DNA of 64,000 nucleotides, taken from positions 18,827,101 to 18,891,100 of the forward strand of contig CM049319.1 in assembly GCA_026874595.1 (NCBI GenBank). Direction: 5' to 3'. The translations under genes and the position numbers were made by a program. The notes beneath the pieces were generated by a model. That model did not search any database and was not told the DNA's origin. It saw only the letters and a program-made list of their open reading frames with translations. This document shows positions 1-13,536 of the stretch, piece after piece. The first letter of the stretch is position 1, and each line of letters begins with the position of its first letter. Source of the DNA: Sipunculus nudus (lineage: Eukaryota; Annelida; Sipuncula; Golfingiida; Sipunculidae).

Positions 1-2652
1 TATACATGTTCTACCCAGGGGATATTTTGTCACCTCGTCTTCATATGATTAATTGATCATCATGTTATCACCAAAGTAAAAATAAACTGTCCTTAAAATT
101 TCGAAAGAAGAATTATCAATACGTCATGGGCGGTTTACTGTTTGAAGCACTTATGCGCAAGGTGGTTTGGAAGATATAAAACGATTCCTGTACCGGCTTG
201 AGTGCTTTTAGCTGAGCTGAAGTGTCCTTTTAATGGCATCCTACTTTGAGTCATTGTCAAGTACGCAAAGAGAGAAAAATGTTTATGCAAGTCAACGTTG
301 TATGGATTTTGCTATTCCATATTCGATTTGACCATCACGTCTTGGCCAAGTAATGTCATCGACCGACCTTTATGTTGGAGCGTTGGCAAAGTCATTCACC
401 GTCAACTACTCTTCATTAAGATGACAAGCATTACCGCTAGAAGAACACAAAGCGATGAAATATTATTATTATGAAGCTTACGTGCTCATGATTTGAAGAC
501 ATTCATGGTTTCCGTGCTCCTGTGAATTCAATATCATACAATAGATTGCCTGTTTCCATGAATATTAGTTTTTTTCCTGAATTACAGACATTTCTTTGCT
601 TCCAGATCCTCTTCTTTCAAGAATTCTATTGTCATCTCTTCTAAGAATTTTAAGTCTTTTCCTTAAATGTCATGTAATGCGTGGATTTTTGAACTTCAAA
701 GAATTTCAAGTCTTATAGACTGCATATCTTCTATTTACTTCAGGTATTGTTCTCGTGTTTCAAAGCTTCTTTGATCACGTCTTCTATTAGATTTTAGTAT
801 TTTTCCCTGAATTTAAAACTTCTATGGATTTCAAGTCTAATATAAATTTCAGTTACTCAGTGGAATTCTTGTCTTTTTAGGTATCAAATATATTTGTAAA
901 CTATAACAGCTTTCCGATATGTTATCAAATTAAGGTCTATGTAGATTTTATGTTTTCTATACATTTTAATTAGATCTTTTGTAAATTTCAGAATTTCTCC
1001 TGTGAGTTTTATCTCTAGTATAGATGTACTGTTGACCACAGTATTGACACTGATATTTATTCATTGTGGATTTTGGTTATTAGCAGGGACAGTCTGGCAG
1101 GTATTGAACTTCGTACATCTTCATTTTCAAAGAAAGGTACCTGCTTGCTGATATGACTTTCTTATCATGTTTGCTATATTGATATCCTATTGGGAACCGA
1201 AATTTATCTGATATAAAAGTAATATATTGGATCGTATTTTCAAATGCCTAGTTAATGTATTTGACTAAATGTTCTCATTGTTCTCAAACAAGCGCGGGTT
1301 TATTGTGCACTAACTCCTTATCACGTTCTCTCTCCTTACGCTCCCTTGCATGCGCTGTGGGAGAACCTTCTGAGATGTTGTTTGCAATATCTTAGGCATT
1401 TCTATAGATAATGAAATTTGGTAGTTCGGCTAAATTACAAACCATAAATATTTTGATCATATGTCAACGTAACGTACCAGTTTAAAAGCCTTATGGCACT
1501 ATATAACCATCAGTTTCAGCAAATCTGCGCTTGTAGCGGTAGAAACCAACATATCCGAGGGAGATTCCATAGGTACTAGGACCATCTCATAGCGGGTCGC
1601 ATGCGATACCTGGTGCTGCCAATATGTTATGATAATAAAAAAAATCTGTATTATCTTTGAGAAAAGTTATGAGACCACTGAAAAGTTTAAAGGTGTAATT
1701 GCTTTAACGCATACGTCAACCAGATACTCTGACAGGTACTCTCTGGAATAGGGATGCTGAACCCTTAAAGCGACTTTAGTTTTAAATGAAAAACGTGAGA
1801 TTCAGCAAAATGTCTATCTCTTTCGAATAATTTCTTCTTTTTTCTGCTGCCTCAAAATGATATAACTTTAATTCCCAGTCGGTAACAGAATATTTGATTT
1901 TTTAATGATTTCCTGGTAAGGTTTAAGTTGTATTCTGAACCTTCCTTTGCGGGGGTATCCAAAATCTTGGATAAATAGTGTCATTGTGTAAGAACACTGT
2001 ATGTACCGAGCAAGCACCTGCTGAAAGAGGTATAAATATTGGATTTAGTGACATCTGGTGGCGGGAGAAGTTACTATTCATTTGCCATCATGGTAACAGA
2101 GTATATTCAAGCTAAATTGTTTTTCATCGCCCTGTCCTTCTATTATCCATATTTTTACCTTATATCTACAACAGTGTCATTTAGACAGAGGTTTTGTTTA
2201 GAGAAAAGGACCCCGATACCCGATCGCAGGATTAACCATGTTTAAGAATTATACGAGGACATAAGATATACTGACAGACAGGAATTAATGACGTTAGTCC
2301 AAAAACTATTTTGACAATAATATTTTTGTGTCATGGAAAATAAAATAGAATTATTGCTTATTGGTCCTGGAAAATATAAATGTTTATTTCCTATCCCTGT
2401 TAATCTCTATACCTTTTTTCTTGGAATATGTTATACAAACTTTTTGTTTTTTTTTGTTTGGTTTTCGGATAAACGATCAAAGTTCTAATTTTTTTCATTC
2501 TCATATAAACGATTTTGGGGTAACCGGTTTTTGGATAAACGACTTTCATCTCTCAAAGATGTGAAAACAGACAAGGCCAGTGAAAAAGAGCCATTTGCAG
2601 ATGTGATAACTGGCCTTAAAGTCGTTTATTGGCTCTCCAATCAGAACCGCCA

Positions 2653-2656
<4 letters not shown>
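1..2656. other. AT-rich non-coding stretch
   Basis: I see no coding exon, RNA gene or recognisable transposon end here. Bases 560-1010 are T-rich with a loosely recurring ATTTCAAGTCT-like word, possibly an old decayed repeat. Short open frames (for example 2039-2245) lack codon bias and family motifs. Confidence 0.5.

Positions 2657-2705
<49 letters not shown>
2657..2705. repeat. (CT)n microsatellite
   Basis: An uninterrupted run of about 24 CT dinucleotides. It creates a spurious Arg-Glu repeat frame on the - strand. Confidence 0.95.
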
Positions 2706-2707
<2 letters not shown>

Positions 2708-2892
2708 GCTCTCATATTCCTCTCATAAATCAAATGATGAGCCAATATTATGCAGGTTGTGTTACATTTGCCCACAATCAGCATGAAAGGTATATAAAGG
2801 TACATTAACATACATTCTCTAACGCTATATCTGAGTTCATTTCGGGTGAATGCAAAGTTTCCCAGCAAAACCAGCTAGGGCACACAGACTAA

Positions 2893-3183
2893 CCACCCTC
2901 AGTTTACCATATTTTACCTCCTGTGACTAAACGCGGTCAACATGTATATGTTAATCATGACGGCTTGGCTAGAGAATCTTGCATGCTTGCGCATGCAAAG
3001 AAATACGGAAAAACACCGGATGGAAACTTGAAAAATCTTGATTGTGAATTTTTCAAGTACGGCCACCAGTTGTGCGCTCAGTTTATGTTTTGCCCGTCTG
3101 ATCGCGCCCCGTGCAAGCTTATTCGCATTAGCATACAGGAGTTAGCAAATGCGTTAAGTACAAAATTTTGTAAGAAATCATAA
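2893..3183 (+). CDS. Possible terminal exon, cysteine-rich (Kazal-like)
   Basis: The frame is open from 2893 to a TAA at 3181-3183, after a stop at 2890-2892. The translation has six cysteines in about 85 residues and balanced, gene-like codon use. One segment, DGLARESCMLAHAKK, resembles the DG-x-TY-x-N-x-C-x-L-x-x-A part of Kazal protease-inhibitor domains, but the expected cysteine before it is absent. A weak acceptor (CTCAG, 2898-2902) could open the exon. No upstream signal-peptide exon was found in the preceding sequence, and no AATAAA follows closely. It could be the last exon of a gene starting outside the window, an exon pseudogene, or chance. It lies 650 bp upstream of the esterase start on the same strand and has no evident link to it. 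Confidence 0.3.
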   Translation, partial: PPSVYHILPPVTKRGQHVYVNHDGLARESCMLAHAKKYGKTPDGNLKNLDCEFFKYGHQLCAQFMFCPSDRAPCKLIRISIQELANALSTKFCKKS

Positions 3184-3836
3184 TCTTTCACGCAGAAAAC
3201 TGTATCTCATATATATTTAATACACGTGGTATGTGAATAGGATCCTTTAAGTTAATCATCGGAAGTGTCATCCCGTTATACTGTTTCCTGGACACCAGTC
3301 TGGTCAGACAGAACAGTTTTCATGAAACTACCAGCTTACACTTCAATTTCTGCGGGAGATTTTCAGCAGACACTGAGAAGTGTCCAGCTTAACTCTGATC
3401 AAATAACTAAGACAGAACGTAAATTTAGTCAGAGACACTAAACTAAATGATTAATCAACAATGACGATTAAAAATAGCTATAAGATCCTTATTATTACTG
3501 AACTATTACTTTTGTATGGAACTAGAGAGAGGGGCGGGTCCAAAAGGAGTGCTTTGCCTTGGCGGAGGTTTGCGGTCAACAATGTGCTGTAACAATCAGT
3601 TGTAGTTTTCCACACAGCTCCACAGCTTGAACTTTCATGTGAATTAGGTTGGAGTGGTGTACCCACATATAGTCATATCAGATTATATGTGAACTGACCA
3701 AATGGTCAGCTAGATAAGCGCAACCCGTCCTTGAGGAAGATTTAGCATTGGTCCTTACTGAAGGTTACGCGTGCAGGTAGGCCAACACCTCAGATCACCA
3801 AGGTAGAACTGAGAACCTGAGCCGGGCCACTCAGTG

Positions 3837-3963
3837 ATGCTAGGGTTGTTGTTGATAGCTCTGTCTTGCTGCTTGGCTGGTCTGGTCAGCGGCCAAGCCT
3901 CGTCGCCAGTGGTAACCACGAGTTATGGTCAAGTGGTTGGCAACCGTAAACAGGACGACACAG
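3837..3963 (+). CDS. Carboxylesterase exon 1 (signal peptide)
   Basis: ATG at 3837 begins a hydrophobic leader ([19 protein letters not shown]) followed by the family's N-terminal strand pattern [13 protein letters not shown]. The exon ends in phase 1 at a GTTTGT donor, weaker than the others. An in-frame start with a credible signal peptide decides this start codon. A 5' untranslated exon farther upstream cannot be excluded. Confidence 0.88.
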
Positions 3964-4400
3964 GTTTGTAGGCGGAATTCTTTCATCTCTTACAGTCTGT
4001 TCCATTAGTGGGTTTCCATTGGCATTAACGATTAAAGCGGCTCATTTTTTTTAAGTAGCGTCGATAAATAAAAGATAATTCATCAAACGTTTTAGAAAAA
4101 AATATATACGCGAAAACGCCGCACAATGGTTGTTTGTTTTGTTTATAACATGTGGGACCCGCAGGAATAATCCAAGCATATTCAGCAAGAGTAACTGGCA
4201 ACGAGTCCGACAAACCAGACTTTACCAAAGGACGTTTTCAACCAGCGACCTATCACCTTACACCAATAGACAACCAATGACCATAAGTTACGTGGTTTTC
4301 TGTTTGTCAACATTGGCGAATGTACCGTGTTTACCAACAAGATTGTAGGTAAACATGCTCCTACTTCTGAACAGGAATTACCCACAGTTCATTAATATAA

Positions 4401-4452
<52 letters not shown>

Positions 4453-7400
4453 CGTAAGCCAGAAATCACATATTCAGAACAGGCAGGTGAATAGCTGGCT
4501 CTAAATATTATCACACTGTGACAATTAAGTTGGTAAGGGACTTTACCTAAATAAATGAGAAAATCTTGATTTGATTTATCATTAACATTACACAATCTCC
4601 GTAACAATTGGAGTATTGTGACTAAGTGAGATGTCATCTGTCAGGGACCGTCACTTCATTGTGATGGCTATATTTTTAGAACATATAAGACGCCAAACAA
4701 CCGATCGGAATTTTTTAAAATTTAGTTTTCCCTGCATGTGACCAGTTACCTGTACCATAATCAATGAGACCGAGACGTTTAAAAAGAGTTTAATTCAATA
4801 AGTAAAACTGATTTCTCCGTAATTGTTTTTTATTTATTTCAATCATAGTTTGCAAGGTCGCGTTCAAGGTGAACTCCAAGTCCTTGAAATTCGAGTTCGA
4901 GTCTACCACCTTCGAGTTCTAGTTGTTTGAAAACCGAATCCAAGACCATGTAATATTTCATCTAAAGAGTATATTTAATGTTTATAAAATCAAGGTTTCG
5001 ACATGCTTCATTCACCTTAACATTGTTAAAACGTTAAGTCTGGCTGGATAAATAAAAAATTCCTATTCCCCATTTGAGAATATTACAACTTGTCCTTATG
5101 CGATACACCACGTTTACTTTCTCAACCAAAACTATATAACTGATCTGATTTATGATTTTTTTTAAATAATAAGTAAATACACATGTTACTCTGTCAGAAA
5201 ACATTTATCCGAGTCCGTGTACCTCCGAGTCCACTTTTTTTTACCCCGAATACCTAAAGGTGGTTTTGAGACCTGATCTTAAAGTGTTATATTCCAATAT
5301 CTGACCTTTATAAACTAAAGGTAATTCCTTGGAGCTTTCATAAAAAATAGGCCAGGAAACGTGGATTTCAAGACAACCTGTCTCAGACGTCAGATTGTGC
5401 GGACGCAACGTACATATGGATTGTCTTGTACATGTGGGGACACCCCCCCCCCCCCCCTGGATTGTCTTGTACATGTGGGGACACCCCCCCCCCCCGATTT
5501 TCTTCCTCGTATTAGTTCTTAGATTTTACATTGAAGGGGAAAGAGGGTGCAATAACAGGTCTGCCAACTGATATATTAGATGTAATATGCTGAAAAGAAA
5601 ATGCAGTATAGGATGTGATAAATGTAAAATGATATACAATATATTTTACAAGCATAATACATTTATAATATTATATCCTAATATTACCATATGGCTGAAA
5701 TAATCTAATATGATAATATACATAACATGTTAGAATATAGTATAAAAATAAATAATTCTTTATCGAAATTAAAAAGTATTATAGTATTATTTGTAATACC
5801 AAATAATCTGCAAAAATGTGGGGTTTCTTTAAAAAAAAAAAGAAGTCGTCTACCATCTTTAAAATGATAGTTTTCCTTTCTATAAGAGTAATTATTTTAT
5901 TGATTTACAGGTTTAGTTTTTGATGAGTTTCTGGGCATTCCATATGCATCGCCACCTGTCGGAGACCTCCGCTGGCAGAAAACTGTGGCACCCTCTGCCT
6001 GGGAGGGCGTGAGGGAAGCGAAGACATTTTCTGCGCATTGTATCCAGTTTACTTCCGGAGATTACCCTGAAAACGATGGCGTAACGGACGAAGACAGCGA
6101 AGACTGTCTGTACCTGAACATCTGGGTTTCCGGTGGAGTTAATCCAGAAAGGTCAGGCTGGGTCATTTCTAAGTTCAAATCCAAATTAGTTTCACATTGC
6201 TGTGGGTGTTCTAGATGTATTTATCCTTGTGGACGTAGGGCCTATCACTTGAATATGAAATATAAAAATCGTTGGTATCAAACACGTAAGGCGTTAGATT
6301 ATGTAAATTTTGCAATTTTCATGGTCATAGAATAGGTGCCAACTAGATTGACTCCAAGGATAATGTCGAAAATGCATTTGACGTGAATATAGTGACATGA
6401 TGGTTTACATTCCATTCACGATAAACTAATACATCTTCGTTGCTTTTAAAATCCTGGCATCAAATATATCACGCATGTAGTATGTTAACTATATTCCCTT
6501 CATGAATGTTATTTTTCAGTAGGTTCCTTTTTTATAACGGTCCATGTTGACATTACTTTTTTCGGTTATTTATAAGTTAAAATAAAAATAAGAGGTATAG
6601 TTTCTTTGATTTACTTTCCTTTATTAAGTAGGCAGACGATGGCGCCTTAATACGCTAACCTTACTATTAACACAAGACTCCCAAGACTTCATCGCAAGGC
6701 TTATTGTCTTTTGACGGCGTAACCTCCGAGATGAGACACACCACAGGTAGAGACATTACAGCAGTTATTTAAGCCACCAATAACGTATTGAATTACCGTG
6801 AAATCCCGAAATAATAAAAAGTTAGGCAAATGGTTGACACAGTTTTAAGACCATCTGTGTTTAATCTCTATTGTTTGTAAGCAACGCCATAATCCATGCC
6901 AACTGATCAATAATGGGAACAGTTACAAAACTCCTTTCACACTTGATGGAACGGGACCGAGAACCCGAAAGCTTGTGTAATGGAGACTTTACAAGCTAGT
7001 CTTAAAGGTGTCAACCATTTACATTACTTTTTATATCACCCTATATATTTATCATATATCAGTCCAAAATGATAATAGTAATAGACAATTAACGATGGTA
7101 TATGTCACAAGAGGGATATTTTTCTTGCCTCCTGTTGCCTATGCTTACAAGGACAAAAACAGGATCATCTGTTCCTCATGTATACGTCGAACCGCATACA
7201 ATCTCATACACAATACATATCTGAGCAAGTATACCAATAAGAAAAGTATACTTACATGGAACTTTCTTGGTCTTGGTTTTGATATATGATGCACTAATGA
7301 CATCAAAGCACAAATATTTAGTAATTTCTATAGATTTGATAGCTCTATTGCTTGGTAGCTCGCTATACCAGACCACATGGTGTGAAGCACACCCGACCGA

Positions 7401-8257
7401 CCAGTTTCGATGAACAAATTTTCTCTTCCTGCGATATAGTCACAGAGCCTCTAAATAGCAGTTTTTCCATTAATCTTTATCCTAATGGAACACAATAGTT
7501 TACAATATAACAGGTTACGAAAAGGCCATTTCACAAATAAAGTTCATCTGAACTCTCGATCAGATAACCCCTAAATGGGGTTTATAGCGGACGCATTATC
7601 AGGTCGCAACAAATCACAAATGGCCATTGACCATACAGAAAACACCAGAAACACAGGAAGTTCTAAGCATATTAATTTCAGGTGTTCTACCTTAATTTAC
7701 TAGTAGTCCCATTCTTAAATGTAAATTCAACGTGGGTATCTGTGCATATTTATGCCCCCAATGAATACCACTCACTCTGATCTAGGCTAAATTAATGTGG
7801 AACAGTCTGTGCCATTCAATGCAAACTACATCTTCCAATGTTGAATGACATCATCAAAAATTTAACTCTGACAGTTTAACTGAGTTCAAACTTTATACAT
7901 TGCGCACCTGATAAAATTGTTGAACAACGCCCGAAGAATATGCGTCTAAAATAAACACCGCTTCTGTAACCGAGAGCACAAAAAAGCAGTTCAATCACTA
8001 AAATCAACAAAAACGAGATCACCATAAAAAATGCTCTTAAATATGATACCCCCTAAACATGGCAGCATACTGTGACAGTATATATGAATATACAGTCTAA
8101 CCTCGTTGTGTCGAGGTCGAAAGGACCCTCAGAAAATTTGACACATCCGAGGTTCGACACAAGCGGGTTTTATTTGGTAATAATTTAACTAGAGTTGTCC
8201 GGAATATCGAGTCTGTAACTTCGACAAATACAGGGTATTCGACTTCACTGTATACTC

Positions 8258-8319
<62 letters not shown>

Positions 8320-8364
8320 AATAAATATATATATATAAATATATGTATATATATATAAATATAA

Positions 8365-8395
<31 letters not shown>

Positions 8396-11300
8396 TAATT
8401 TGTAGTCTTTAATTTGATAATGGCTTAGAAATAAAAGTGAAATATATATTCATTTTATTGCAAATATAAATCACAAAATGTCTTTCTTCTTTTTATAAAC
8501 AGCCCAAAACGACCTGTCATGGTATTTTTCCACGGGGGAGGTTTCTTATTCGGTACCGGAGCACTTTTTCCAGGCTACGAACTGGGTCGTATTTCAGACG
8601 TCATAGTGGTCACGTTTAATTACCGACTGAGCACACTTGGTTTTCTTTCAACGATGGATTCTAACGCTCCAGGTAACTATGGATTGTGGGATGGAAAGGC
8701 CGCTTTGGAATGGGTACAGAGCAACATAGCTTTATTTGGTGGCGACCCAAGCTACGTTACCATATTTGGCCACTCAGCGGGCAGCGTTTTAGTTAGTCAT
8801 ACAGGTATGTCTCCTGCGACAAAGGGATTGTTTAATAACACGTTTTGTCTGAGTGGAGCTGCATCTGGAGCTTTTGGATACGGCATCAGACCTCGTGAGT
8901 TTTTAAGCTTATTGGCCGAGCAGTTTGATTGTCCAGTAAACGACAGTGCTGCCACCTTGGAGTGTTTACGACAGGAAGAAGCAGAAGACCTTGACCTTTG
9001 GGGTATTGTAGCACCGGTCACAGAAGGTTACATTCCATCATGGCTGCCGGTGATCGATGGAGATTTTTTAGCAAAAGAGCCTCGTCAGAGTATCATAGAT
9101 GGCGCTGCCTCTCAATATAATATGATCACAGGCCGTACTTTGCACGACGCAGCAAACTTTGTTTTCATGAACCTAAGGGGTGCCAACATGACCGGAAACG
9201 GAGCCGCAGACGACAAAGAGGAATTAGAGTTTGCAATACGCGTCATAATTAGGACCAGTACTTTTGATGAGAATGGTACCTACAACGCCCTGCTTCGTCG
9301 TTATCCAGGGGTTATGGATGATGATGCCGTTGTTCGGTCACAAGCGGTTACTCAAGCGGCCACTGATTGGCTGTTCAGCTCACCAGCACATCTGGAATCT
9401 AGTCTTTACTCACAGTGAGTGCAGTACTTATATTTTTTTAATCAATTGAAAACTAACGTCATTTTTAATGTTTATTTTTTTTTTATATTATAAGCATATT
9501 TACCTGACCACATCGTGTGTACTGAAACATTATAGACAAAAGAAATGCGAATGGGAACAACTGTCCTAACTGTCCTACTTATAAACAAGGTCACTTCAGG
9601 TTATACAATGTACATTTAAAATTTGTTTAAAGAGTCTTAAACTCCAGATAAGATTAGATGATCAGTCTGAGTACATTTGCTGTAAAATAGGGAATAATTC
9701 ATGCTAAGAATGTCATGAATATATATATATATATACACACACAGTGAAACCTCGAAATTACGACCACCAACGAGACCCTATAAAAGGGTCGCATTTCCGA
9801 GGTGGTTGTTTCAGCGAGGTCTTATGGAAAGAAGAAATAAGGATTAGGACCGTGAAAAAGTGGTCGTTATCTTGAGGTGGTCGCTAAACTGATGTGATCG
9901 TTAGGCGAGGTTTCATTGTATATATTTGTGTATATATATAAATGTAACATATAAAGAAAAAAATATATCTTTGGTTTTCAGATGTTATTTGATTAACATA
10001 TTTCTCTGCAGGGTGGGTAAAAGTTCTGCATATCTGTTCGAGTACCAACATCGACCTAATTTTGTCCTGTTTCCCTCTTGGGTTAATGGTACCCATGGCA
10101 ACGACCTGTATTCCGTCTTTGGTGACCCGTTCCGTAAGTTCTACAGAAGAAATACGTTCGAAAATGAGGGGCCGTTTAACGAAGATGACCTGCGCATGCG
10201 TGATACCTTGATGAACTATCTGCATAATTTTGCTAGGAGCGGGTATGTTAATTTTATGAAACTTGTGAAAACTTGAAAAAGTCACAGTTGCAAATTAATG
10301 AAGGATAACTTGCAAACATAGAATTTTATCGTGGTAATAGTTTGTGAACCAAAAGCCAAATGCAGGCAAGAGTTTATTCTTTAGTTATTTATTGCTATGA
10401 ATTTATAAATATCCTGTTTATAAACAAAACAAATAATTTTTGCTTGGACCTTAAAGCCTGCGCCAAATATCCAAAACGGAGCACGTCCGACTTCTCTGCG
10501 AACTGAAAAGGGAATTTTTGGCAGGAATACGGCCGGTGTTTGCTCGATCACTGCAAACTCCACCGCAATTTTTAGGGGTCGGCCGACGATCGCAGGGCAC
10601 CGAAACCTGTTCTTACATCAGCGATCAACCAATGGCGATTTTTGAGGTCGCAGAGCTCGTAAACAGGTCACCCGTAGATCGCTCGAGCAGCGGCCAACAT
10701 GTAATCGATGTTCGGGCAGCAGTCCAACGATTTTAGACGCATTTTTGCTTGAAAATTCGGACGGAGGTCGACAAAGCTGCGCGGCCTCCTCATGGGCTCC
10801 CTACGATACTCGAACGCCCCCCATTTAGCAAACCTCCAAAATTCTTCTGGCCAAGTGACATGGAGCCTCTCATGGGGTACTAGCCTCATTGTTACATATT
10901 TTTTTCAGAATATTTACGAAACTAAATCACTCTAGGCTTTTTAAAGCAGTATGTAGCCTGTGACTGTAAAATATAAACTGTTTTATCAGACATTTATTTT
11001 ATTTATTCACTTGACTTTTGTAAGATATGGTTTTGTTTCAATTTAATTGATCGGCCTATGCCTTATCATTGTTCAACCCTTCATTGGACAGATTATTGTT
11101 GTACCTGGGTTATATTTTTTACAAGGCGTTAAAACTCCAGTTTGTATCTTTATTTTTATTCAGCTCTAAACTATATACTATAGTAATAGTACCATATCAC
11201 ATAATATTCGATACCTTATTATCTCTTCTAAATAAATTATAAACCACAGAAATCCGAACCAAGGAAGACAGGTTCCGGCTTCCTGGCCAGCTTACAATGA

Positions 11301-12192
11301 TAACGACAAACAGTTTGCCCGCCTCTCCGCATTTATGACGTCATCATCAATTGAAACTGAAACACCCGATATGCTAGAGCGTTTTAAATTCTGGAATGAC
11401 GTCACAATAGGAAGGACGCCGGAAATCGAAGAGGACTTTTTGCCTTCTTCATCCAAAGAGCACGGTAAGATGGTGATAGTATCGAGGATTAGTTTTCAGA
11501 CTTTGGGTGAATTAAAATTGCATTAAACTGATGTTATTTTAATAATGATAAGTTCAAGATCCTTAAAGGTCACTCAGAAAAAGAACCAATGAATAGCATT
11601 TATTGTTCTATCCGATGACAAAGAATAAAATCCTAATCATACAGGAAAACTAAAATAAACGCTGAACTATAAATATAAAAATTATATAATACTGTAATAT
11701 AAATAATTATTGACATGCCGTTGCCAGAACCGTATGAGCATGGCTACCTTCATCTATATTCTTGTTTCAATCAGTTCGTTGAAGTAGATATAGTATACAA
11801 AATTTGAAAAATTAGGAAAATGTTTCATCGACTGATTTTTTCAAGGTAATATCATTTTAAAGTCTCTCTACTTTCAGAGTGCTTATTGCACTCTTCTTTG
11901 ATATGCCAAAAATGCTTTTAATAAGCTCTCTGATTTTGTATCTTATTCGTATATCTTAAGACAATAGTCATTTTTGGCCTCAATCTTAGGTGTTCACTAA
12001 CACCTATGCTGTTATTATGAGTTCTGATAACACCAGCACTCTGTGTCTTTAAAATGAAAAAAATTAAGAACTAGTCAGATACTGTTTTGAGTATTTTATT
12101 TATGCTGTGTGTTTAGAATTAGTTGCATTATTTCTGTTTATAATTTATATATTATTTTATGTTTTTTGTGTATAATGATAATAATAATAATA

Positions 12193-12224
<32 letters not shown>

Positions 12225-13493
12225 CTATTTATTTTTGAAAGATCTGACTGATATCCTTGAGGCCGTGGATCGTATCTTTCCTTTGTTTGTCCCTGATTAC
12301 GAGGCAGCAAGGGATAGAATAAAAGACAGGATTGTTAATTGTAAGTGTAGACATAAAAAAACGCAAATAATAACGTGTGCTACGTCGTCAGTTTGTGAGT
12401 GAATTGTAGTGATGTCACACATCAAGAGTTTCTGGTTATTAGAATTATATGATTTTGAGTAAACTCTTTTATTAACTCTAACATTTAACATTTGCGCCAT
12501 AAAGTACTTTTCAAGTAATTTGAATTGAATTATTTTCTCGCGGTAATAGAAACCAAACTCATAATATGAACTCATTGCTTTATTTTGTATAATATATATA
12601 TAACCTATAGTCCCTTTCCACCTGTCTTTTTTTTCACCTCTTATTTTTTGGCCTGGGTATATTTTAACATGCAGTTTGCAAACATTCTTTTATATTTCCT
12701 GTAATGATTACATATATTATTTGGTCATGTCTTCATTCATAATCAATTCAGAAAATTCATATTTTGCCTTTATAAATATGCAAACTTCAAATAAAATGGT
12801 AATGGTTCACCTTATGGGCCTACCCCGTTTCATACTGGTAGTGAATGCTTGGTCAGAGTTTATGAAGTTTTAAAGTATCCTTGAAATACACCCTGATTTT
12901 GGTAAGGCAACCATGGCCAGTGTTTTTGAACAAAGACAGAAAGAGGAAAATTGGTTAAGATCTGTTGAAAACACAAAATCTTTCCTAGATGAATTTCTTG
13001 TAAACAACTTAAATATAATAAAAACCCTGCCAGTTTTGGCTACATCTCACTGTGAGTGGCATGAAATGGACATAGCACACAGCAAAAATGACGTCACAAT
13101 TGGGGGTTACGTCCAAAAGAGGTGTCCACTACAGCATAGCTAGTGACCAAACATGGTCTCTTGCTAGCGACAATATGAATCACGAATACATACACAGACA
13201 AGTAAACCAGGCTGTGAAGTAAGGAATGTTAATTTCATAATCAGGTATACAAATACGTTGCTGACAAAATAAGCGTTTTATCCTTTTTTGGGCTGTGGTG
13301 CAATTTTTTGGCCAATCTGCCTTATATAAATAATCGCGAAAAAAATGATCGAAAGGAGTCGTGAAAGGGAATATAGTAAATACGTAATGTAATTGGAATA
13401 AGTCCATATTTGATATAATTCTATGTGTACTCTGCACCGCAAGTCAAATATGTCAACAATTTCGCACTTTAATCTTGCTTGAGTGTTTACTTA

Positions 13494-13536
<43 letters not shown>

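Noticed and set aside
12607-13140. MITE related to 33000-33483 starting TATAGTCCCTTTCCACCTG
   Set aside because: The left end is similar, but I find no convincing inverted partner on the right.
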